64,000 nt of DNA from Adiantum capillus-veneris (taxonomy: Eukaryota; Streptophyta; Polypodiopsida; Polypodiales; Pteridaceae), in NCBI GenBank assembly GCA_014529385.2, contig CM043967.1, positions 85,187,778-85,251,777 on the forward strand, read 5' to 3'. This document shows, in pieces, positions 47,891 to 57,762 of this stretch. The position numbers were made by a program, and so were the translations under genes. The stretch's first letter is position 1. Every line of letters begins with the position of its first letter. The notes below the pieces were generated by a model. The model saw only the letters and a list, made by a program, of their open reading frames with translations. It made no database searches and had not been told where the DNA came from.

Positions 47891-49076
47891 GTAAACCTTT
47901 TCCTTGCTTGTTGTTAGGGTTTTCAAACTAAGGTATAACTCCATACATTTATCTCCAGTATGGTTCTAGAGCGAGCTTTAACACCTCCACAGCTTTAACC
48001 CTAGATGTGCTGCTGCAAATGTGTACGCACAAAATCAATCAAGAAGGAAGATCGTGTTGTTTATGACATAAACATATATGCTGTCTTGGGTACCGTTGAA
48101 TTGGACTATTTAAATTATGGGAATGGGCTGTCGGGAATTTTAGGGTGCAGGTTTTACTAGAATTGGGCTTGTGATAGTTCACCTGCATTTGCGGTAAGTG
48201 ATCTCCCTTTCAGCCGTACTGGCAATGGAACCAAGTAGCCATGTCTGCGTTTAATAAAGACCTCTCTCATCTGTCCTGGCAACCGAAGCAGGTGGATTTT
48301 TCTCGTTTGTTTCGACATCCATAGAATCTAGGAGCCTTAGCAGCCTATTAGCATTCCCTACACACTGAAGGGAGTTTAGACTCGATTGGGCAACATGAAG
48401 AACAACCATTCTTATCATCGGATCATGTACAACCTTGTGGGTTTTATGCACGTTTGCCAAGGCAAGAGCCTTCTGAACAGGAACTGGAGTAGCTAATTGC
48501 TAATCCTCCACAGGTATTCACAGTTCCATTGCGATAGATTGCGAAACAAGAGAGTTTTCTCATAAGTGTCCCATTACGTGTGGGAGCTGCCGAGACACTC
48601 ATAAACGTGTTTGCTCCGCTCAAAGTAACCAAAACAGAGAATTTCAGCTAGCTGCATTTATTTGCAGGTTTAGGGTTTCTGACCTAAACTGCAAGATAAC
48701 ACCTAGGAAGCTTCGGGGAAGCCTTGGGGTGGTTATAGAGTTCGGGCACCTGTCAGTGACCAAAAGAGGAAATTACAGCACACTCAAATTTACTTACAGC
48801 AGGAAAGCTTCTAATGCAAGGGAATCTGTACTTGTACTTTTGACCTATAGAGATTTTGGTGCGGTTATGCTTCAAAATTTGGGTGGAAAACCTGCAATTT
48901 CTGAAATTGCAACCCTTGACAGGTTTGGACAGCTTGGTGGGAGTTTGGTCTAAGTGTTCGGATCGCTGGTTTTCAATTGATTAAAGAAATACTGAAAGGG
49001 ATGCGACTCTTTGGGGCCTACAGGGTGTCGGTCTTCGTTTGCACAGTGACAATTTAGTTGCTCGATTCATCTGTCT
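47891..49076. other. Start of the long second RKP intron
   Basis: No RKP-like exon was seen here. A short antisense frame with a protein-like character lies at about 48251-48500. 48975-49010 resembles part of the element C LTR (GAAATACxGAAAGGGxTGC, TTTGGGGCC) as a short diverged scrap. Confidence 0.5.
48251..48500 (-). pseudogene. Unidentified antisense coding-like fragment in the RKP intron
   Basis: Read from about 48500 down to a stop at 48251, this frame gives A-L-A-L-A-N-V-H-K-T-H, D-P-M-I-R-M-V-V-L-H-V-A-Q-S-S and N-R-L-L-R-L-L-D-S-M-D segments. It has an amphipathic helical look and balanced composition, unlike chance AT-rich frames nearby. No start, splice sites or family were recognised. 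It could be a pseudogene fragment carried by a transposon, or chance. Confidence 0.25.
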
Positions 49077-49138
49077 TGTCACGTGACACATCCAACTCTA
49101 TGTCCGTGGACAAGCTACAGCACGACAAGAGTCCGGTC

Positions 49139-49760
49139 TGTAACAAACTGCTGACGTGTCAAAGCCTAAAGAATGGAGTCAACGCACAGATGTGGCCGAG
49201 GGGCCTAAACCCTAATTTTTGCCAGAAACCCTAACTACTGAAACCCTAATGCTGGAAACCCTAACCCTAAAACCTGCAAACCCTAATTTTGGAAACCCTA
49301 ACCCTAAAACTACAAAAACCCTAACCCTAACCCTAAGGCAACAGACAGATTTCGAAAATTGCGCTGACATGATGACGTGGTAGGCTGTACGGATTTTCGT
49401 AAATTGCGTTGGCAGCTTTTTGGCTTTGCTTTTGAACCAGAAGCTTTTGAGTTTTAAAGGGTTTTTACTATAACTGCTTTTTAGGCCTAGGGCCTTTAAA
49501 TATGAGGCTAGGGCTCATTCTCTGGCATGCTTCAGTACGAAGGTGCAGAGTCTCGAGTACCGGCTTGTACTGTGTTGATGCAGTATGAAGAAATACCGAA
49601 AGGGGTGCCAAGGTTTGGGGCCAATACTCTCTGGGGTGGAATTCCGCCACTCTGTGTCGCGTGTCGTCTCTCTCTCCATTTCAGTTCAGTTGTTATTTGA
49701 AGTGCTTAAAGTTGTTCAGTCTGTTCTTTTCTATTGGCACGTGGTGCCCGCCTTGTGACA
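49139..49760 (+). repeat. 5' LTR of element C, with telomere-like repeats
   Basis: 622 bp. CCCTAA and CCCTAAA units are dense at 49206-49338, partly as perfect tandem CCCTAACCCTAACCCTAA. A GGGCCTTTAAATATGAGG segment near 49491 may hold the TATA box. Confidence 0.93.
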
Positions 49761-49952
49761 GTGGTATTAGAGCATCAGGCGTGTGCTTTTCTGAAAGCAT
49801 ACCGGTCCCACAATAGAGCAGACAGAGCTTTATTTGAGGATATCTTCGCCCTCCACCCCGGACTTATTAGCCACTCCCACCCTTACTTCATCGCCCATCG
49901 GGCGCTTCACCGCAGTGTCTTATAGGGCATAAGCCAATTAAGAACCCAATAC

Positions 49953-51590
49953 TTGGAATTCATGGATTCAGCAGAATATTTGCAGTTTCTGCTCAACGAG
50001 ATTCACGACATTCTTTCACGGCATCCTCCGCAGAATCTTCCAATGCTGCAAGGTTTTCAACAATTTTTGAACTACATGTTACCCCCTCTGATGCCCCAGG
50101 TGGTACCTCCTCCTCCGACACCAGAAAGTACGAGAGCTTCCAACCGGCAACCTTCTCAGCCGTCTGTCCCGATCGGGGGAGTCTTCAGGAATATGGTGCA
50201 GCCATCTGACCCTGATCCAGTGCAACCGCCTTTGTCACAGCCATTCCCCCCACCTCCACCACCACCACCGCCATCGGGCTACAATGGTTGGAGCCCATAT
50301 GGATACCCTTATTATCCATACTCGGGATATGCGCCAAACCAACCCAAAGATTTCAAAGATGGTGGCACGACAGTCAAATTTTTCACTTTTTCCGAGGTGA
50401 AAGATCGCAAGAAAGCATTGCAGTTTCTACAGCAATTCGACAACATCTATGCTTTAGGGAACTATACAGAAGAATCCAAGATTTCTCGAGCAGCGGGATT
50501 TCTTAGAGATAATGCTATGCAATGGTGGAGCTCAATCGCGACACAACCGCATGCTCCAAGGACCTGGCAAGCTTTCAAGACAGTTTTTGCACGTAGTTAC
50601 ATGACTTCTATGTTTGAAGTGCGGATTTTGGCAGAATGGGGCAACTTGAAAATGCTTGCCACTGAAACCATGGACGAATATAACCAAAGGTTTCTCGATG
50701 TGTACCTTCCGGTGTCCTTCTTTAGATTTGTTCCCTTGGAGGCCCAATGCGAGCGATACACCATTGGACTACCATCACCATTGCAGGAATATTGTCTATC
50801 CAAGCAAGTCTCTACCATGCAAGAACTTATGGACCATGCCGCGGTCGGCTACAAACTGATGAAGGGAAAGCTAGAGTTTACCATAGAAGAATCTCCGGCC
50901 ACTAACCACAACTCTTGGCAACAACGAACAAATTCTCGAGAGTCTCGTGAAAATCAACCGCAACGGCTTCGTTTGACGCCTCAACAACGAGACACCTAAC
51001 TACAAGAAGCCCGATGCTTTGGATGCTTTCAAACAGGGCATAATCATTCTAATTGTCCCAAACGCACTGATAGACTAGAGGAGCCGACGCCCGCACCAAC
51101 GGTCGACAGAACCCCAGCGCCACCTCCTGCTAAGAGAGCTAGACCTGCTATTGGACTAGTTCCTGATATTTATGGCATACGCCTTGAGAGTACAAACGAA
51201 TTGTGTCGAGCTTATGGCAAAGTCAATGGTTTCAAAGCCCTTATTTTCTTTGACCCCGGAGCTACAGAGAACTTTATCGATCAAGAATTCTTAAAGCAGA
51301 TGCACTTTGAGTATGATGCAGAGGGTGGAGAAATTGAAGCTGAGCTAGCCACAGGGCAAACTCAGAAAGTAGTACCGCTCATTGGTGCTCTTCCAGTGAC
51401 TATTCAAGATTATCATGGAAAAGCTGATTTCCACATCATGAAGTTGGGCAATTGTGACGTTCTATTAGGCATTCCTTGGCATGACAAGAATGATGCGACT
51501 CTCGAAGTCCGGAACCGAACCATCACCGTGATGCAGAAGGGTAAGCAAGTCGTCCTCAAAGTTCGGTTGTCTGAACAAAATCCTCAATAA
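49953..51590 (+). CDS. Gag-protease polyprotein of element C (one in-frame stop)
   Basis: A single frame of 545 codons starts MEFMDSAEYLQ. Residues 50-130 are rich in Pro, Gln and Tyr and include a run of eight prolines. A retrotransposon gag domain follows at about 139-300 (A-M-Q-W-W-S-S, then W-Q-A-F-K-T-V-F-A-R-S-Y-M). A TAA stop at codon 349 (50997-50999) separates it from a CCHC zinc knuckle at about 355-368 (C-F-G-C-F-Q-T-G-H-N-H-S-N-C). A retropepsin-like domain follows, with D-P-G-A-T at about 434 and L-L-G-I-P-W near 505. The usual box is D-(S/T)-G-A, so Pro at the second place is odd. The polyprotein ends without any reverse transcriptase. The stop may be mutational or a readthrough point. 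Confidence 0.88.
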
Positions 51591-51599
51591 ACTCTCTAG

Positions 51600-52574
51600 T
51601 TGTATTATAGTTAGATACTTTTGAACTTTGTTTAAGAAAGTATTGTTTGAAACTTTGATTGAAATGGATGGTATCTGTTTTGAACCTGTTTTGGTGCCGA
51701 TTTGAATTGTTTGACTCTGGTTTGATATTGGTTTCAATGATTGGTGATTTTACTCTCGGGTGGAGAAGTGAGAAATACAGTTTTGGTATTGTTTGAACCT
51801 CGGAACGACGCAGGCGGATGCCTGGGGAGCGTTTCGTTGTATGTTTGAAAACCTCCGAACGACGCAGGCTGATGCCTGGGGAGCGTTTGGTTGTATGCTT
51901 GTAAAATAATTGTTGTTGTGACTCCCGGCCCGGACCTGGATGGTTATGCGGGAGGAGTATTAAGAAGTCTGAGCAGTGGTTACTCTCAGCACCTCCAAAC
52001 GACGCAAGCTGCGGTTTGGGGGGCGTTTGGTTGTAAAAGGCCTCTATATCTCCCAGCCTGGACCTTTTTAGGTTATGCGGGAGGAGTGATGAGGGAGTCG
52101 TTGAATATCTCCCGGCCCGGACCTTGTTAGGTTATGCGGGAGGAGTGTTCATCGTTTATGTTTCTATGTCTTGTAACATGCATATGTGAGCATTTGTGTT
52201 GCATTGTGATGTGCCAACCAGTGAATACTCCTAATTGGATGAGATTGCCCGGGTATGTAATTTTAGTACATCAAGACACCTGTGGAAGATCAGTATGGTC
52301 TGGGTGTGATGGCTTATTTTACTACGCCGGAATATCAAGAGTTCTGATATGGAGAAAGGAGAAGCTAACTCCTTGATCAAAACAGCCGAAAGGAGAAGCT
52401 AACTGCTTGATCAAAAGAGCAGAAAGGAGAAGCTAACTCCTTAATAAAAAGAGCAAACCGATTGTCCCTCGGAATGTTCCGCGGAATGACCCTCGGAAAT
52501 TTTTTGAACTAACTTGAGTTGTTTTGCAGGTATGTTGTAATCGCGGACAATTACTCTCTTTCAAGAAGGGGAGA
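51600..52574 (+). repeat. Repetitive non-coding 3' region of element C
   Basis: Three interspersed motif sets are present, each about three times. Set 1 is AACGACGCAGGC...GCCTGGGGAGCGTTT (about 51803, 51858 and 51996). Set 2 is hairpins opening CTCCCGGCCCGGACCT and closing TTATGCGGGAG (51922-51954, 52050-52083 and 52109-52142). Set 3 is GGAGAAGCTAACTCCTTGAT-like units (about 52357, 52392 and 52426). No coding sequence was seen. Confidence 0.8.
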
Positions 52575-53233
52575 TGTAACAAACTGCTGACGTGTCAAAG
52601 CCTAAAGAATGGAGTCAACATATAGATGTGGCCGAGGGGCCTAAACCCTAATTTTTGGCAGAAACCCTAAATGCTGAAACCCTAATGTTGGAAACCCTAA
52701 CCCTAAAACCTGCAAACCCTAATTCTGAAAACCCTAACCCTAAAACCTACAAACCCTTAATTTTAAAAACCCTAACCCTAAAACTGCAGAAACCCTAACC
52801 CTAACCCCAAGGCAAAGACAGATTCCGAAAATTGCGCTGACATGATGACTTGGCAGGCTGTACGGATTTCCGTAAATTGCGTTGGCAGCTTTTTGGCTTT
52901 GCTTTTGAACTAGAAGCTTTTGAGTTTTAAAGGCTTTTTATTATAACTGCTTTTTAGGCCAAGGGCCTTTAAATATAAGGCTAGGGCTCATTCTCTGGCA
53001 TGCTTTAGTACGAAGGTGCAGAGTCTTGAGTACCGGCTTGTACTGTGTTGATGCAATATAAAGAAATACCGAAAGGGGCGCCAAGGTTTGGGGCCAAAAC
53101 TCTCTGGGGTGGAATTCCGCCACTCCATGTCGCGTGTCGTCTCTCTCTCCATTTCAGTTCAGTTGTTATTTGAAGTGCTTAAAGTTGTTTAGTCTGTTCT
53201 TTTCTATTGGCACGTGGTGCTCGCCTTGGGACA
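52575..53233 (+). repeat. 3' LTR of element C
   Basis: 659 bp. It has the same telomere-like block (52645-52808), slightly longer than in the 5' LTR, which accounts for most of the size difference. Confidence 0.93.
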
Positions 53234-54126
53234 CAGTCAGTCCAGATTTAGGAGTGTTCTGGCACTTTTGTGAGTCTGTTCGCAGACCGTGCATGCTCAG
53301 GCACTTGGAGTAGACGCATATCCTCCGGTTGCACAGAGCATGATCATAAGCATTTCCATCAGAATCCATCAAAATCCTTCAGGGGAATTTCCCAGTGCAT
53401 TTAACCTATTTTTCTTATTTTTGACATTTTTCACTTATTTATTAAGTGACTTTTGTTGGGTATTGAGTAGGGCAAATTGGGTAAGATAATATATAAGCAA
53501 ACCTAGGCTAGCACTATTTGGCAGAAGAGCAAGGAGAACACAGGCCAAGGGCAGCAGGTTTCCCCTCTCTCTCTCAAGCAAGACTCCCCCTTTATTGGTG
53601 TCGTATTCTCTTCTCTATCTCTCAGTCTCATGCACTTCCATTCAGAGTGTCCATTCATTTTGCTTGTGTCCATTGCACTCTCTTATTAAGAATGGAAGGC
53701 TCTCCCTTCCATAAGTAAAAGGAACCTTGAGCACAGTTCGGAGCACTCATCTTGAGCAAATTCAACATTCATTCTGCTGCACCTTACATTGGTATCAGAG
53801 CTTTGACAGTGTTATGTATCACTCAAGGAAAGAACCACATAATTTTTTTTGCTTGTTGAGGCGCACGAACCCAAGTTCACTTGGGCGTGTCGATTCCTAT
53901 TCGTGTTTTTGAAGAGTGATAGGAATCCCAAGACAGAAGGGCTTGTCCTGCCTCCCCTTGTGCCTCTTTTCACTCATTGAAAACGGACCGTGCACTTAGC
54001 GGCCGGCCAATCGACGTGAGGTGGGAAAAAGCAACCTTGGTGTGAGCGCAAGGCCGCCAAGGGGTGCGCCTGCAGGAGAGAAGAACTCGGGTAAAGAGAA
54101 GATCCTTCTCAAGAACATATTGCAAA

Positions 54127-54262
54127 CGAAAGAAGAACCCAAGAACCTCAAGAACCTCAAGACCCGCAAAAACTCAAGAACCCCAAGAACCAAGACCCCC
54201 AAGAACCTAAGTTCCTCGTGAACTTAAGAACCCAAGACCACAAGAACCCACAAGAACCCACA
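54127..54262 (+). repeat. CAAGAACC-type minisatellite in the leader of element A
   Basis: There are over a dozen imperfect units of CAAGAACC, CAAGACC and similar, between the primer site and the gag-like start. Confidence 0.85.
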
Positions 54263-54272
54263 ACTTCAGTGG

Positions 54273-55305
54273 ATGGTCATCACTCGAGGCGGAATGGATA
54301 CTTCGCTTGGAGGTGATGAGCATGAGAGAGGCGAAGAAGAATTTTCCCCACCAAGAGGTTTTTCCGACCCTCCCCCTTTCCCATCTATGCCAAGGATTGC
54401 ACTTACTCCTATGAAGGAGTTGATGTAGTTGTTTATGGACAACAAGTTCGAACGCGAAGCAAGAGAAGCAGAAAGAAAGGCCTACGAAGAAAGTATGGCA
54501 GCCATAGATCGTGAATACGACGCAAAAATGGAAGCCATAGAGCGTGAGCACGAGCTCGAGAACAAAGAAAGACTAGCAAGATTTGATCGTGAGAACAAAG
54601 CAAGAATGCAAGAGATGTTGCGACTCTTTTCTCAAGTGCAGGGCACAGATGCAAGAGATTCGGGAAAAGGAGACTCTCTCGATCTCTTCTTCTCCAAAGC
54701 ATGATACACAGGATTTGCATGATGATTTGAATGATAATGACAAGCATGATGATTTGGACGACAATGACAAGCATGATGATTTGCATGACCAAGATGTGAT
54801 TTCTCACGAGCATGATGATTTGTATGACAACGATGTGATTGTTCACAAGAATGATGGGAGTGTTGATACTGTTTCTAGTGAAGCTAACCTCATTGCAGAT
54901 TCAATCAACCACGAAGAACCAATCTTGGCTCTCGAGTCAAGGTCCAAAGAACCCCCTCAGGAAGAACCGATCTTGGCTCTCGAGCTTAGGTCCCAAGAAC
55001 CCCCTCAGGAAGAAGCGATCTTGGCTCTCGAGTCTAGGTCCAAAGAACCCTTACAGGAAGTACTATGTGTTCGAATGATTCGTCAGTACGCATTGTACGA
55101 GTGTTTCATTCGTGATCGTTTCCTGTATTTTAGTCAGCGCCTTTATGTGATCCCTTTTCCTAGGCATGACATATTGCACGTTGAGCACGTTTCACTCATG
55201 AATGAGCACGAATGTATGCGGATTGTTCATGAAAAGTATGCATTCAAGGAAGTCACATTTCATGTCTCTTCCTTGGCACGACACAGTTGTAGAAAGAGCA
55301 CATGA
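54273..55305 (+). pseudogene. Gag-like coiled-coil frame of element A, frameshifted
   Basis: The frame starts at 54273. A TAG stop at 54426-54428 lies within K-E-L-M-x-L-F-M-D-N-K. A strongly charged heptad-like coiled coil follows (R-E-A-R-E-A-E-R-K-A and R-E-H-E-L-E-N-K-E-R-L). A frame change near 54640 leads into 54700-55305. That part contains Asp/His-rich H-D-D-L repeats, then three 16-residue repeats (E-E-P-I-L-A-L-E-S-R-S-K-E-P-P-Q) and a tail rich in aromatic residues. No zinc knuckle or enzyme motif was seen. Its position after the primer site suggests a Gag role, but no known Gag was recognised. Confidence 0.6.
54915..55060 (+). repeat. 48-bp minisatellite, three copies, in frame
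   Basis: Three 48-bp units encode a 16-residue repeat around I-L-A-L-E-S-R-S. Confidence 0.85.
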
Positions 55306-55606
55306 GAGTATGAGCACCAAGCATGTGTATTTCCGTTGTGAATTGCCACAGTTGATTGCTTTAGATCAGAAGAGAAATATTTGATCTCATGATTTGTGTG
55401 TGTGTGGTGAACGGTTTGACACTCCGTCTCTTTATTCATCTACATTGCATGCACAGTCTTTGAGGAAGACAAGATTTTTTCCAGTCACTTTACATGGAAT
55501 AGGTATGTTTATGTTTTTGTGTTGGAAGTGGTTTCAGGAATGTTCAGCCATGTTGAAGAAGGAAGAAGTATTCCTCTAGACGCAGTTGAAGCATTGAAGG
55601 AGCCAT

Positions 55607-55750
55607 AAAAGACTTTGTGTCGCTTTCGGCGCGGCCCAAAAAAGCAAGCGTTGCAGACCTTTATGAAGTTCAAGTATTGCACAACCAACACATCAGAGTG
55701 GGTCGGCAAAGAGTCCTTTCCAGGATTCCTGATGTTGTTGGCGCTCTCCC
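55607..55750 (+). repeat. 179-bp repeat of element A, copy 1 (left part)
   Basis: Copy 1 is 55607-55750 plus 62401-62435, split by element B. Copy 2 is 62436-62614. Removing element B and one CTCCC leaves two adjacent 179-bp copies just before the polypurine tract. Confidence 0.9.
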
Positions 55751-57749
55751 TGTTGCTAAATTGGCTTTATCTAACAGAAAAATAATTCTAAACGAATTAT
55801 TGGATTTATAAGTGAGAGGGTTTTCTCGCTTGGAACAAAAGGAAAAATAATTCTAAATGAATTATTGGAATTTTAAGTGAGAGGGTTTTTCTCACTGGAT
55901 ACATCTGAGTATAGAGTATTCTTGGTGCGTCATTCAAAGTAATGACGAGAGCACTGTGAACGGGAATATCTGTAAGGCCACCAAGAACGAGTACTTCTGA
56001 TGCGTCACATCGGATGGGTGACAGGGAGCATCCGAAAGAAGTATCTGACCATCCGGGAACGGACATCTTTGATGCGTCATAGGATGGGTGACATAGAGCA
56101 TCGTGAAGGAGATTGTACCGTAAGTTCGTTGGGAAAGGACTAGGTGATGGGTATTCCTGATGCGTCACAAGGTGGGTGACGGGTACATCGGAAAGGGAAT
56201 ATCCATAGTCGGGAGGAAATTCCGAACTGTGTTAGAATTGTGCACAAGGAAAAGCAAGCACTTGAATGAAGATGGGTTTAGAGGAAACTTTGAGGAAAAA
56301 CAGATGCTTTTTGAGAAAGCGGGATTGCTTTTCGGGAAAGCAGATGCCTTTCCACGAGGAAGTTTATGTTTGCATTGCAATTGTGCGTGTGATTGCATCC
56401 AAGGACGCCTGGGAAGTGCTGTGAAAGCATTGTTTTTAACTTATAAGGTTTTATTGAGTTTTTGGGCTGGTTCAGACTATTTTTAAAATATGCCGGCCGC
56501 CCACTTAATAAGTGGGCAGCCATCTGATAAATAAGGCAACAGATCAGCCAGCGTTTTCTCTCTCTCTTTTGCTGGCAGAACGGGAAAAAAAAAAATTGAA
56601 TTTTTTTTTTTGGAAAAAAAAAAAAAAAAACAGCCGCGATCTCTATGCGAGCAGCTTTTCGTGCCCGTGGCTAGGAGCTATAAAAGCATCACATGCCCTC
56701 ACTCATAGGGGAGGACCAATCTTTGCAAGGAGGAGATGCTACTGCAGATTTCAGCCGTAAAGAAGACGTCGCCAGTGATGCCCATGGCTGCCCCAAGTGT
56801 ACTAGATGTCGCCAAGACCCAGTGCGCGAGTTCCCTCGCGAAGAAGTGCCTACGAAGCGTGTTTGCATCGCGACAAGTTCCTGTTTTTCTCTGTTTTCAG
56901 CCCATAAATGTCGTAGACGAGGCTGATTTACGAGAAGGAACCCGAGAACACACCTCTTTTGTGTGTAGGATTGAAAGAGAGGATTTTTCTATGTAAAGAT
57001 CTCTTCCGGGGAATTGCTTTTCGAGAACGGAGTTGCGTTTCGAGCGTCGAGACTTTGAAGGTAACGTTTTTCATGTTATGATCTTTGAGTATTTGATTGC
57101 AGGTGTACTTCTTCTTCGTAAGGGAGTAGAGCAGAGGAAGGCATGAGCCTCTGCAGGAGAAAAGCACTCTGAGGAACTAGAGCCAGATCAGCCCAAGGGT
57201 TTCGTACCCGAGTTTGGGAAGAAGATCCACGGATCGGAGAGAGGTAGTCTGTCAAGTTGCGATCCGAAAGTTGGGATTCCCAAGTAAGGACTTCGTGTCT
57301 GGGAAAGCAGAGTTGTTTTGCGGGAAGAGGACTCTGGAAAGAGAGTTAGAAAGAGTTGCAGGGATGTCATGCCCTGAGTCTGGAAGGTGAGATCCAGAGG
57401 CGAGAACCTTGGTTCTCAAGGATTTGGAATAAGGAACGGAAGTTCCTTGGAATAGGGTTTTGCCCTAGGAATCGGAAGCTGAGGCTTCCGGGAACCATCA
57501 AGTCTTATTCTAGAACGAACGTGGTAATACGTTCGGTTCAAGTGCTTGTATAGACTTCGCCTCAGTAATAAAGATACTATTACGGGGGGAGACCAGCCCA
57601 TCTTCTGGTCCCAGTACTGTGTCGATCTTCTCACTCTCTATCTCTCTCTCTCTATTTATTTCTCTCTTTATCCTCTGGCTTCAGTAATAAGTGATAAATC
57701 CTATTTATCCGAATGTATTTTATATTGTTATGCGCTCCCGTTTGTGACA
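55751..57749 (+). repeat. 5' LTR of element B
   Basis: Starts TGTTGCTAAATTGGC and ends TTTGTGACA. It contains four TGCGTCA motifs (55926, 56001, 56073 and 56161) and a TATAAAA box (56679-56685). Short frames in it are shared by both LTRs but carry stops in one copy. Confidence 0.94.
55926..56190 (+). promoter_or_regulatory. Array of four TGCGTCA / TGAC motifs in the element B LTR
   Basis: TGCGTCA (complement TGACGCA, the core bound by TGA-type bZIP factors in as-1-like elements) occurs four times. Each is followed 10-17 bases later by (G)TGAC(G), giving inverted GTCA...TGAC pairs. The array is kept in the 3' LTR at 60564, 60639, 60711 and 60799. It lies about 0.5-0.75 kb upstream of the TATAAAA box. 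Confidence 0.55.
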
Positions 57750-57762
57750 GTGGTATCAGAGC

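Larger units (their letters stand above)
49139..53233 (+). mobile_element. Element C: gag-protease-only LTR retrotransposon inside the LTR of element A
   Basis: The 5' LTR is 49139-49760 and the 3' LTR is 52575-53233. The termini are TG...CA. The target-site duplication is CGGTC/CAGTC (49134-49138, 53234-53238). Primer site TGGTATTAGAGC is at 49762-49773, and polypurine tract AAGAAGGGGAGA is before the 3' LTR. Only gag and an aspartic protease are encoded, and the remaining 1 kb is repetitive non-coding DNA. The gag type (Retrotrans_gag, W-W-S-S and W-x-x-F-K-x-x-F-x-R) suggests a Ty3/gypsy relative. Confidence 0.92.
49077..53788 (+). repeat. 5' LTR of element A, split by element C
   Basis: Part 1 is 49077-49138 and part 2 is 53239-53788. 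The uninterrupted 3' LTR (62629-63232) shows the original join near 62690 (GAGTCCAATCAGTCC). Confidence 0.92.

Noticed and set aside
48729-48953. 74-codon frame in the RKP intron as a possible RKP exon 3
   Set aside because: It shows none of the RKP segments expected after exon 2 and no convincing splice boundaries.
56693-56996. Short frames inside the element B LTR, present in both LTRs
   Set aside because: Conservation is explained by LTR homology. The corresponding frame has a stop in the other LTR, and no family is recognised.
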